DNA from: Klebsormidium nitens
Lineage: Eukaryota > Streptophyta > Klebsormidiophyceae > Klebsormidiales > Klebsormidiaceae
Direction of reading: 5' to 3'
NCBI GenBank assembly: GCA_000708835.1
Contig: DF237298.1
Location: forward strand, 33,616 to 97,615
DNA: 64,000 nucleotides
The notes under the pieces are model-generated. The model saw nothing but the letters and a program-made list of their open reading frames with translations, was not told where the DNA came from and did no database searches. Positions 12,001 through 21,194 of the stretch are shown here, in pieces (position 1 is the first letter of the stretch; the number at the start of each line of letters is the position of its first letter). The position numbers and the translations under genes are program-made.

Positions 12001-13806
12001 CATCCGGCATCGGGTCATCCGGGGCTGGGAACTCAAACTCGTCTTCTTCCTGCTTAACCTCGGGTTTCCGCATCCCGTCTGTACCTTTTGCAACACTTGC
12101 GTGCCTAAATGCTGGAATTGTCGCTGGAGTGACCTGTTCTCTTGCGGATGGGAAAGAGGAGAAAGGCGTGACGGGAGCTAGCCGGACGGGGCTGCTGGTC
12201 TGGACGGAAGCGCCGAAAGTCGGACGGTCGCTAAGGACGCGCTGCCGGTCCGAAGCGTCCGGAGTGATCCCCGCCAGAATGTCGTCCAGAACGCTGGCTG
12301 CCTGCTCTGCATCCTGCAATCCCAGAGATGTTTATGTTGAAATCTGGTTATTGAACAATGAGCTGGAGTTGATTGTATCTCAAGAACATGACCAATCTGA
12401 AAAGCGTCGCTGTGTTTGGCTGCTACCGAAAAGCTTGTTTCTCGGGACTAAAGGGTGGCGAGCGGAACTCGACCTACGACATTCTCTGGATTCATCTGAC
12501 TCTTATACAGAAGAATCGAAACCGATGAGCAAATCACTCCAAGAGCAGTAATAGGTATGTAGCTGAACTGTCCCCAGTCCTTCAGGCCAATTCTGGATGT
12601 TGTTCAACTCAACAACCTCACTGAGCAGTGTGATTGAAGGAGCCATCTGCCAAAGCCCAAATGACAGGTTCCCTTGAACAGCTTTGCAGGCAACTAAGGT
12701 CTACTCAACAGCATTTTAATATACCTTTGGAGTCTTAAGCTTCGCAGCCCCCCGCGGCATGCCCCCTTTCGCCCACATGCTCTGCAGGCTGCGCCCCCCT
12801 CTCGCCGCGGCCGCAAGCGCCACAGCGCTCTTTGCCTTTGGCGGAACAACTTTCTTCTTTTCTCCCGGGGCTGCTGCCTCTTTCCTGGCCCTCTTCTTGC
12901 TACCGTCAGCCTGGTCCTCGTAATCATCCCCTCCAACGTCCCAGTTGTCCTCCCCAACATCGTCATAACCTAGGGTGTCTTCTCCCTCTACAAACCCTCC
13001 CCCCGCCTCTCGCCTCTTCGCGACGATGTCAGCGTATTCTTGCAAATTGACGACATCGTAGACGGGGGCCTCCTCTGCAATCGAGAAGGTCTCCAGGCGC
13101 TTCTTGGCACCTGAGAAAGGTCACAGATGAGCTCAAGAGCTGGGAACAAACACAGAACTTTGCAGGCAACTGAGCAAATGCAGACAGGACTCAGGCGCTC
13201 AGTAATTTCCTGGAATTGGAGTATCTAAGCACAGGGTGCCCCGAGCCATGAGCGTGTAAGGACACTGAAAATGCAACTTGACTTCACACTGCCAGGTTTG
13301 GCCCTGACGCAGTCGCTTTAACGAAGCTTCTGAAGTAGCCGAGAGGTGTTCTCTTAGCATCATAAGGACACTGCCAGGTGCACCCATCTCCACAGATCAA
13401 GCAGTTTGCCCAGTCACCGCGTTACAGCTCTCCAGGACAGAGGAAGTCTATCCAGAACCTTGTCAAGCATTGTTTGAGGATCACCACATGTGACCGGCAG
13501 AGTTTCTTGTTCCACCATGTCTAGACAAACAGACAATATCAACGCACACTAAGATTGATCCGGACAATAAGTTTCACATATGCGCTTAAGGTGCGGTTGC
13601 TCTCAGGAAGATTTTGATCTGAATTGCTCTAGAATCTAAACGACGGAACTTCGCCATCTCTTGTACAATTCGCCAGAGCAGTGTGACCTCAATCTGATGA
13701 CAGCAATGTAGCAAAGATGCTCACCCTTTCTGGCATTGACTAACTCCTCAAAGACGCTGAGCTTGTCAGCTTCACCTCTCCTCTGTCTCCTGCTTCTATC
13801 GGCCAT
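1..13806 (-). CDS. POLA1: DNA polymerase alpha catalytic subunit, 3' end missing
   Basis: Family-B polymerase of the Pol alpha-primase complex, which extends RNA primers in the nucleus. Exons in coding order: 13806-13725, 13110-12725, 12313-11747, 11364-11179, 10697-10212, 9399-9205, 8889-8732, 8312-8198, 7761-7582, 7011-6778, 6089-5915, 5055-4844, 4400-4279, 3687-3468, 3132-3007, 2555-2409, 2018-1905, 1156-965, 590-501, then a partial last exon at about 89-1. Exons 1-19 give 1329 residues with consistent phase. The start [17 protein letters not shown] opens the conserved N-terminal segment. Motif A ([11 protein letters not shown]) is at residues 951-961, motif B ([13 protein letters not shown]) at 1028-1040 and motif C (YGDTDS) at 1078-1083, with metal ligands D951, D1080 and D1082 all present. 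An acidic, low-complexity region covers roughly residues 35-350. The C-terminal zinc-binding region lies beyond the window. It is divergent from the LIF2-like gene; a perfect E2F-type site lies between them. Identification is very secure; only the last junction is unresolved. Confidence 0.97.
846..897 (-). repeat. Decayed copy of the POLA1 exon 18 3' edge in intron 18
   Basis: The minus-strand reading [16 protein letters not shown] matches the end of real exon 18 ([17 protein letters not shown]), followed by a GT where the donor should be. It lies about 118 bp downstream of the real exon edge in the sense of transcription, so it looks like an old tandem duplication spanning the donor. Confidence 0.8.
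1240..1311 (-). repeat. Copy of the POLA1 exon 18 5' edge in intron 17, with its own acceptor
   Basis: The minus-strand reading [19 protein letters not shown] closely matches the start of real exon 18 ([19 protein letters not shown]). It is preceded by an intact CAG acceptor and lies about 155 bp upstream of the real one. The frame from this copy stays open into the real exon, so use of the upstream acceptor would add about 50 residues rather than break the protein. Confidence 0.85.
1740..1770 (-). repeat. Copy of the POLA1 exon 17 3' edge and donor in intron 17
   Basis: The 15 bases cacctgcacatgcgg differ at one position from the real donor-spanning sequence at 1902-1916, about 153 bp away on the same strand, with weaker similarity on both sides. 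Intron 17 therefore carries copies of the edges of both flanking exons. Confidence 0.65.
2840..3027 (-). repeat. Tandem ~91-bp duplication over the POLA1 exon 15 donor
   Basis: Two imperfect copies lie head to tail, each containing a run like 'tatggag...cctggctgacctc' and an upstream 'aagcac...gcctg' element. The right-hand copy contains the real 3' edge and donor of exon 15 (GT at 3006/3005). The left-hand copy is intronic. Confidence 0.75.
3781..3815 (-). repeat. Decayed copy of the POLA1 exon 14 5' edge in intron 13
   Basis: The sequence around 'gggcagccggacctgctgc' resembles the real acceptor region 'gaggcagccgtacatgctgc' at 3672-3690, on the same strand and about 115 bp upstream in the sense of transcription. 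The match is short and imperfect. Confidence 0.5.
5125..5207 (-). repeat. Copy of the POLA1 exon 12 5' edge in intron 11
   Basis: About 80 bases parallel real exon 12 from its acceptor (poly-lysine codons, then SYLGG and the segment before the KFILL motif), with frame-breaking changes. The copy lies about 148 bp upstream of the real acceptor and keeps the 'tttttgcctg' acceptor-spanning sequence. Confidence 0.85.
5585..5860 (-). repeat. Three tandem copies of the POLA1 exon 11 3' edge in intron 11
   Basis: The real exon end reads on the plus strand as 'gcgtacctgtcgccgcttct' from 5908. Related units begin near 5803, 5697 and 5596, a spacing of about 101-106 bp, each preceded by a form of 'aacggcgaccaagctgc'. 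Similarity falls with distance from the real exon, as expected for successive tandem duplication and decay. Confidence 0.85.
6238..6290 (-). repeat. Copy of the POLA1 exon 11 5' edge in intron 10
   Basis: A 50-bp block ending 'gcgcgccctgaaaa' matches the real acceptor region of exon 11 (6045-6097), about 190 bp away. In the minus-strand frame it encodes [12 protein letters not shown], against [12 protein letters not shown] in the real exon. Confidence 0.85.
7090..7175 (-). repeat. Decayed copy of the POLA1 exon 10 5' edge in intron 9
   Basis: The block contains 'ccggcacctcgcccgttggctggacg' and 'gagtagctgg', paralleling real exon 10 at 6955-7015 ('cgcacctcgcccagctggctggacg', 'gagtagctga'). 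It lies roughly 150 bp upstream of the real acceptor and has lost its coding frame. Confidence 0.8.
10020..10080 (-). repeat. Copy of the POLA1 exon 5 3' edge and donor in intron 5
   Basis: The sequence 'tcacctggccattggtcac' followed by 'cctctgcgagttggc' mirrors the real donor region at 10207-10243 ('tcacctgcccgttggtcac', 'tctctgcgggttggc'). The two lie about 183 bp apart on the same strand. Confidence 0.8.
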
Positions 13807-14669
13807 CTCGATCCTTCTAGGACGTCAAAGTGAAGCTGTCGACAGTAAGTTGTCTTTCTTGCCGCCTTGCTTCTTTCTACTTCAGGACTTACAAAGGGAC
13901 TCCTTCTTGTTCCATTCAAAAGAGAAAAGGCCACATTCCTTCAAGAAACAGCTCTGAGACGGCCTCATTCTTCCCTCCTCAGCTACTTCTGAGCAACTCT
14001 GCGTCTTGCAAGGAAGCGGCTCTTCAACTCGTCTCAGCTAACCACTGTGGTGGCGCCAGCACCAAAGAATTTGAAGGGGGAGCTGTGAAAGTGGCGCGAA
14101 AGTGAACGTCGACAGGTGTGCATTTGGTCCCATAAGCTATGCTGTGGAGTCGTGTCACGTGCTCTATGTTGGCGACCCTTTAGTAGACGCCACGCATTTG
14201 CCGTCGCCCCGTTCTGTTTGCTTTCATGGCTTCCGCAGAGGCAAACGAAACCCAGAAACTGAGAAAGTTGGTCCCCTCTTGGTCAAGGAAGGGCGCTCGT
14301 CTTCAAGCTCCGTGGTGGGTGCATCGTCAGGGAGCAAGTTTCCAGCTTGTGCCCAGCTTTATGTCCTTCTCCCTGCATCCAAACTCCTCATCTTGGCTTG
14401 CATTCATTCGCTGCCTGCACAGCTCCTCTGTTCAGTTTCCGTTCTTGCTTTTATCAGCTCCTCTCACCTGCCGCTATGGCGTTCCGCTTTGCAATATCCT
14501 CTTACTTTGCCCCCACCGGCCACCGTCCTTTGGCCTTCCATCGGCGCAGTCCGCTTTCTTGTTTCCGAATGCACGTTGTCTTTTGTCTTGTTCAGGATGA
14601 CGCCATCTTGACGACCACCGCACAGTCAGCATTCGCACAAAGCTTCCCAAAGCACACGTCGGCAGAAGC
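13807..14669. promoter_or_regulatory. Divergent intergenic region between POLA1 and the LIF2-like gene
   Basis: These 863 bases separate two start codons pointing away from each other, so both 5' UTRs and a shared or back-to-back promoter must lie here. Pyrimidine-rich and purine-rich stretches are present. Several open frames on the plus strand match no family I know and are more likely leader sequence or chance. The one clear motif is the E2F-type site listed separately. Confidence 0.6.
14093..14101 (-). promoter_or_regulatory. E2F-type binding site
   Basis: GGCGCGAAA on the plus strand is TTTCGCGCC on the minus strand, a perfect match to the E2F consensus used at S-phase genes of plants and animals. 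It lies 287 bases upstream of the POLA1 start codon. POLA1 is a classic E2F target, so the placement is meaningful. Binding itself is inferred. Confidence 0.65.
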
Positions 14670-17600
14670 ATGGATGAGGAACAAGAGGCGTATGCGGAGC
14701 ACCACGAAGAGGAGGAGGAGGAGGACTCTGACGTAGATGTAGAAGATGACGGGAATGATGAGCATGAGAACAACAATGAAGAGGAGGAAGGGGAGGGGGG
14801 CGACGGCATGCAAGATCATGATGACCAAGAAGATCACGAGGCCAATGAGGAGAACGAGGATGAAGAGTTAGAGGAAGAGGGAGGGGAGGGAGAGGAAGAG
14901 GAGGAGCAAGACTTGGTGGTTGGAGAAGGAGAAGACAATGATGGAGAGGGAGAAGGGGAGGGAGAGGGGACCAACATGGAAGCGGATGGCGATGAGGGTA
15001 CGTCGCAATCCTGCATTTGATCTTTTGCCTGGCTTTTTGCATTATGTCTTGAGTTCGTCGAGGACTGGTGGTGGAATGATCAAACAATTGGATGCCAGTA
15101 AATTTTGTGCCGAAGCCTCCTGGTGAACGTGGCGCTGCCGGCAAGCGCTTCTTGATTCTGTAGGCTCTCGCGGCAGCAAACATCAGGTGCAGGATCTTTT
15201 CCTTCGACTGCTCTGTGGAGTTCCATCTCTGCTCTGCATTCTGCATTTCTGCCTTTCCGTACCCAGTTGCAGCCTAAAGACTTGTTGCCTCGACCACTAG
15301 TGTCGCTCCATCATAGAAGAACAAAACATGGTCAAGAAAGAAGCACATAATGAAGGAAGTTAGCTATGCATGCAGATTGGACCTTAAGCGGGAGTGGTTT
15401 AGGACGGTTCAAATTCCAGTATGGTTGTAACGAGAAAGATTTTGGGGTTTGGTTCAGAGTCATTCTGCATTGCTGTTCTCGATGCAGTCTGCAAATGCTG
15501 AGACTCAACTTTTTACAACCTTGAAGCACCAGCCTCCAGGGAACATGGTGCCTTCGCTGGCAAGTGCTCCCTGCGTTTTGCAATACTACAGCGCCAATTA
15601 ACCTGACCACCGAAACTTCAGCCATCAAGAGCATGATGCCGTCAGCGTTGCAAGTGTGCTGCCTGCTGACAAATTGCGCTCTATCCAACCCCACAGGCGA
15701 AGATCACGAAGGAGAGGGTGCGCAAGCGGAGACGGAAGCCGCTGAAACCGCAGAAGCAGCGAAAGAGGGCGGCGAGCACCACAAAGAGGAGGGCAAGAAA
15801 TGGGATGGGGATGCGGACAAGGACCCCATGAAGCTGCCCCCGCATGGGACCGAGGTTTTTGTCGGGGGCATCCCCCAGGGGACGACCGAGGATGAATTGA
15901 AAGAGGCGTTCAGCTCAGCGGGAGAAGTGTTTGCGGTGGGTTGCCTGCGCTTGCGCAAGCTGATTGCTGTCTTTTGCGCCGACATTACTGTTGGCATTTT
16001 CGCAGCTTGTTCGTTCATTCATTGCGATGGACTCTAGGCCGTCTGCATTTCAGGGGCCTCACTCCGTTTCTAAAAAAGAGAGTCGCTCCTTGGAGAGGCC
16101 TTGATGACACAGCAAAGGACTTTGCATTGTCTTTCTAGGAGGCCTGTGCTTGATCACGAAATGGCACTCACACCCCAGTTGTCATTATTACCAACCAACA
16201 TCATGTAAATTCTTTCTTGAAAGCCACCACTACTGATAGGGTGGCATCGTATAGCACTACATTCACGTGCGAAGTCGACTTTAAACAGGACTTTGTCGTT
16301 AGCAAGCCTTTGCGGCAGGCTGGAAAGCTTGGACCTCCTGTAAGCCCTTGATCTCGTGCTTTGGTTCCAATATGTAAAAGCATGCAGGAGCAATGGCTCC
16401 TTTCCATGCTAAGATTGTGAAACTTCTACTTGGCTGGCAAATCAGACTCTTTGAGCCTCTCATCATTCTTCTTAACAATTTGGAACTGCATTTCGCTGGC
16501 AGTCGAACCCCTGAAGCACCCTCTTTGAATGTGAGACTGCCAATTTCCGTTCTTCGGTCATCTTATCTTTCGTCTTTGACTGTGGAGTCTCAAATCACAT
16601 GGAATCAACACGTTCAAGCTCGAACATCTCGGGTGGTCAATCTTTGCAGGTCAGGATAGCGCGGGACCCCCAGGACCAGACTCCGAGGGGTTTTGCGTTC
16701 GTTACATACCGGGAAAGGGAGGCTGCTGCCAAGGCTGTCACAGACTTCCAAAGTTTGGAGATTAAGGTATGGAAGTCGAATGAGGGTCTCACTTCTTTCA
16801 GCTTACCAGATACTGCTTAAGTTTGTAAGGAGCTCCCATTATGCTCGTGCGTTCTGAGGGCATCATGTGGCCGCCACGTCAGCCGGTCCGTTAGAAACTA
16901 TTATCTCATCCTATTGTTCTTTGTAATCTCTTTCTGAACATTACCATTTTGCACGTGCCGGCACGTCGTGTGGAGCACGCAGACTAGCATACGTGCCGGC
17001 ACGTAGAACTTTGTATGAGTTCTGTACAATAAGCAGGGTTTTCTCATCCTGTTACAGCGGGAACCTATCAGTTTTCACTGCAGCTGCCTCAATCAGCCGA
17101 AGTGGACCCGTCTGGTGCACTTAAGAGGATAATTGTCGCTTAAGGAGCTTGACAGTTTTGACTGGACATGTCGAACAGAAAATGGATTGAGGAGACTCGA
17201 GCTCTATTCCGCTCTTGCTCCAGTCTTCAGCATACACCGTATGCTGGAAATTAGCCTTTCTGCAAAAGTCATTTTTAAGAAACTGGCATAACTGCATTCG
17301 CTGCAGGGTAAGTCGGTGAGGGTTAACAACTCGCAGTCGAAGCACCGCCTGTTTGTGGGGGGCATTCCTAGGGACCTGACAAAAGAGACGCTCCGGGAGC
17401 ATTTGGAGGAGGTCACGCTAGGCGCCGAGTCTATCGACGTCCCTACTGTAAGTCGAATCACTCGTTTGACGTCGTTCTTGAATGTATAAGGGCACAGGAA
17501 GCAACACTTTTGAGGGGCCGTTTGGTATACGGGCATGGCAAGCCCTTTTCGACCTGTAGCAAAGCTTTGCTGCATTCCGAGGTCACATGGTTCGTGACGG

Positions 17601-20600
17601 TTTTCCTGTATCTGCATCTGTGGGATAGGCGTTTGTTCCTGTGGACGCTTTTCGTTCCAGGCTTTTAGCCTAAGAGACTCCATCGTCCCTTCAATTTACT
17701 GCTCGGCGAATCTCCGCATGTAGAGCACAGTATAGTCGTCTAGCACTTGGTACTCTCTTCGTTCTTTGCACACCCAAACTTAGGCGCTCAGTGACTCCCC
17801 ATGCTGTGCTAGACGTGTCCTTCCGTTTACGAAGGACGCCGCCAGGTGTGCTGCCTTATGAGCATTCAAGGTACAATCTACTTCACTGCAATGATTGCAT
17901 CCAGAGTAGATGGTCGTTTTTGCAAGACAATACTTTTCTCACCCTAAGATTCCTCCACCGTTTCTTCTGCTCAGAACCCCCAGAACCCGTCCCAGAACCG
18001 GGGCTTCCTCTTCATCGACTTTTACAACCACGCCGCGGCAGAACACTCGCGGAGAAAGATGATCCGGCAGGACTTCCGGCTGGGGGGCCGGCAAGTGACC
18101 ATCTCGTGGGCCGAGGCCAAGAGCTCCGAAACGTCTGCAAGCGAGCTTGCTCAGGTGCGGGCCGATCTTCCCTTTCGTCTCCAAGTTCTGGGTTTTGGGC
18201 TCGTAGCACTGTTCTTTCTCGGGTTTTCAAAGCTGGCCAACGGCGCGCATGCTGATCCGAGTCTGGAGGTTCCCGTTCTAAAAGCATTATCCTCAGGGTA
18301 TTTCCTGAGTGTATCCCCCTGTCTTGAAAGCCACCTGACGATCGCCCTTACTCTGCCAGCTGTTCTTACCCGTCTCTCTGTTCATCTTATTTTAAAAGTT
18401 CGTGTGGGCATGTGGGCCTGGTGTAAGTCGTGAGGACGCTCACGTTGCCTTGCTGCTCATCTTAGCCTTTGCTGACTCATCATTGTTACGTGCTGGTTAA
18501 CGTTCTCCATTGGGAAACCACTTCTTAGTCCTTGCTCAATTACAACACAAAGGCCGTTGCAAGTCGCTTCAATCCTCACCCATTCTCGTCCTTTTCCCCC
18601 TAGTCTCGTCCTTTCCCCCTAGTTTATCTTGAAGAGCCTCTCCGTGCTGTTATCTTGATTTTCCGCGTCTTTCTCTCCTTCCCTGTTGCTGCTAACACAT
18701 CTGCGTAACCCGCGGTTTGAGGCGCTGTACTTGACGGGTCTACCCGAGTCCGCCACCGACGAGAAGCTACGCGAGCTTTTTATTAAGTACGGCGACCTGT
18801 CACCTTACGTGAAAAGCATAACCCATGCTTTCTTCCTCGCCATCTCTGCTAACCCACCTGCATAACCCGCAGGTTAAGGTGCTGTACGTGAAGGGCCTGC
18901 CCGAGTCCGCAACCGACGAGAAGCTGCGCGAGCTGTTTGTCAAGTACGGCGAAATTGAGCGCGCCGTCATCCCGCCGCCCAAGCCCGGCCAGCCGCCGCG
19001 CAACTTCGGGTTCGTGCACTTTGTGGACCGGAAGGCTGCAATCGCGGCCATGGAGAAGGACCAGAAGCACGAGATGGAAGGTGGGAATTGCAAGTTTGAT
19101 GTTTGTTCTATTTTCAGAGTTTGAGGACAGACTGGTGTTCAATAACTCAAGGGCTTCGATGTTTGGCTGTTTTTTTGTTTCTGAGTAAGTTAGAGGGTCC
19201 AAGGTTTCTGGAAGCAGCCAGTGGGAAAAGACCAGAAGCACGAGATGGAAGGTGGGCATTGCAGGGCTTCAGTAGCATGAGCTTTGGCGTTTGAAGAGTA
19301 TGTTTGTCTGTTGGATTCAGGGCCTTTTGATTTCTGAGTGCATCTCAGGTAATTTCTCACCAGAGGGCTCCTGGTTTTTGAAGGTAGCAATGGAGAAGGT
19401 CACGACGCACGAGATGAAAAGATTGAGTTGTGTTTTTGGCGTTCGAATTGGGTGAGGCTTCTGACCAATAGAACCCACAGCTTCAGCACGTTTACGAGAC
19501 ACTGCATGAGTACCGTTCAAGGATATGTAAGCAGCAAACAGGCGAAACAAATTCTTTGCAGGTAACGAGTTGGAGGTTAGCCTCGCCCGGCCGCCCCCGG
19601 AGCGGCAGCCGAGGGCCTCGCAGGGTGCGCAAATGGCTACCGCTTTTGCGGGTATAAGCTATCAGCAGCCGTACGGGGGCTATGTGGCGCCCGCCAGGGG
19701 GGCGAACGCTTATGGGGCGTACGGGACCGCTTATAGCGGCGGCAGCAGCAGGAGGGGTGGGCAGACGCAAGTGCAGGTGGGAGAAGCGGTTCACTCGTTT
19801 TCGGGTGGTAATCTAGCTATGATTTCATAATGCGGGCTTCCTCAGGTCGATTGCAGAACTTGACCTTTTTGTGGCGTCTTGGGTGAATTAGACTTCTAAG
19901 GAAAGTGAATTCTTTAGAAGTCTGTTATTCGCTGCGGAGGCCGTGCTTATGAAAGGCGCAAATACGCTTTTATCATTTTGGGGCTCTGGAGGCTGGTGGA
20001 ATGCTCGTGACAAGCGGTTACTCTTACTTGTTGCTTAGTTCGTGCTGTGCTCGATCAGGTCGCCTGCTCTGATTTTCCAGACGTGGCCGTCGCAGTCTGG
20101 CATTCCAAACAGCTCAGCAGTCAGGATGCGGGGAATGAGAAAGTTTTGAGGCCAGAAATGGGGACGAGCGCCTTCAAAGAACGCAGAAAATTACGCAACC
20201 AGATTGATTCCACCGTCCATGATGATTGTTTTTCGCATGCAGCCGGCGATGCCGTTCATCCAGGCCCCCGCCGGGATGACTATGGTCCCTATGCAGCTTC
20301 CGGACGGCCAAGTGGGCTACATTCTGTGAGTCTCGTCCGCAAGACTTCTTCTCTTCTGACACCTGTCATCAGCCTGCATAATCTCCGCAAGCTGCTACAG
20401 AGCACACGCGGCCGGACAAAATGGTGTCTCGCTTACGAGCAGGATCGTGCTTGTCTGTCTTGTCGATGATGCTCCCGACTGCAAACTGGGCGATTCCGGA
20501 GACTTATCGCCGTCAAAAGCGGCCAAGAAACTGTCTAGTCTTGCTGGGTCTTCGAACGGTTGTCCAAAAAGTGGTCGCCCTCATGTTGTAAACACGTTGT

Positions 20601-21194
20601 CATCTTGCTTCTTCGGCGGCCGCTCTGTTGCAAACCTCTTAAAGTTCCCATGGCGCCACATTATTCAACAATACCACCTCTGAGCGATTTTGACGCTGAG
20701 GCGGTGATTGTGAACCGAAGAGTTTTGCAGCCGGGTTGATTTTGTCGGTTTTAGCTGTAGTCTAAGCGGTCCATTTCGTGGCCCCCGGACTCAGCTCTAA
20801 CGCTTTGAACGATTGCGCATAAGGGGCTGGACTGGTGCACTTCAAAAATAGTTGGCGCATGTGAATCGTCTCATAGCTGCTGATGATGAGCCAGGGTTTC
20901 CGAGCTGCTGCAATAGAGGCTAAAGAGTGGCCACGTGGTCACATAAAGTGGTTCCTTTCGTGCAGCGCTTCTATGGTGGCTGTGTACTGGAGAGATGCTC
21001 CGCTGAGGCTTCTCCTAACTCTCGATTCATGCAAGCCGCTGCTTATATAGGCTTCGTTGCTTTTTTGCAGACAACAAGCGGGCGGTGCTGGAGCGGGTAC
21101 AGGTCCAGTTCGAGGGGGGAGGCAGGCGTCCTCCTCCTACGGGTCAACGTCGGGATCGGGACAGAGCGGCAGGCGCTTTCATCCGTACAATTGA
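14670..21194 (+). CDS. Acidic three-RRM RNA-binding protein, LIF2/hnRNP Q-like
   Basis: Exons: 14670-14997, 15697-15935, 16650-16766, 17307-17447, 17975-18154, 18873-19080, 19562-19776, 20243-20325, 21071-21194, giving 544 residues with all phases consistent. Residues 1 to about 155 are dominated by Glu, Asp and Gly. RRM1 covers about 162-236 (RNP2 VFVGGI at 163-168, RNP1 RGFAFVTY at 202-209), RRM2 about 241-325 (RNP2 from 242, RNP1-like RGFLFIDF at 285-292) and RRM3 about 337-415 (RNP2 VLYVKG at 338-343, RNP1 RNFGFVHF at 378-385). The tail is rich in Gly, Tyr, Gln and Ser and ends RRFHPYN, similar to the RRYRPY ends of this family. Domain order and tail match SYNCRIP/hnRNP Q-R and the plant LIF2 group, nuclear RNA-binding proteins; LIF2 is linked to Polycomb repression. 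A direct role here is inferred. Confidence 0.93.
16953..17004. repeat. Two perfect 14-bp palindromes in intron 3 of the LIF2-like gene
   Basis: ACGTGCCGGCACGT occurs at 16953-16966 and again at 16991-17004, 38 bp apart start to start. Each is fully self-complementary, and the first overlaps a CACGTG hexamer. The spacing is not far from a whole number of helical turns, so a paired binding site for a dimeric factor is possible. No function is shown. Confidence 0.8.
18690..18800 (+). repeat. Decayed copy of the exon 6 (RRM3) 5' edge in intron 5
   Basis: About 80 bases match the start of exon 6, encoding YLTGLPESATDEKLRELFIKYGD against YVKGLPESATDEKLRELFVKYGE. The copied acceptor has changed from CCGCAG to CCGCGG and so lost its AG. 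The copy lies 157 bp upstream of the real one. Confidence 0.9.
19225..19430 (+). repeat. Two copies of the exon 6 3' edge and donor in intron 6
   Basis: The real edge 'ccagaagcacgagatggaag' followed by the donor gtggg (19061-19085) recurs almost exactly at 19232, keeping 'ggtggg'. It recurs in decayed form near 19402, as 'cacgagatga'. Spacings are about 171 and 169 bp. The copy at 19232 keeps a complete donor that could compete in splicing. Confidence 0.9.

Noticed and set aside
11661-12551. A 296-codon plus-strand open frame
   Set aside because: It is the antisense of POLA1 exon 3, whose acidic, low-complexity codons leave the opposite strand open. It has no known domain, and the minus-strand frame fits splice phase and family order.
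14102-14611. Plus-strand open frames of 124 and 169 codons before the LIF2-like start
   Set aside because: They overlap each other in different frames and have low-complexity Ser/Leu/Pro composition and no recognisable domain. They are more likely leader or promoter sequence.
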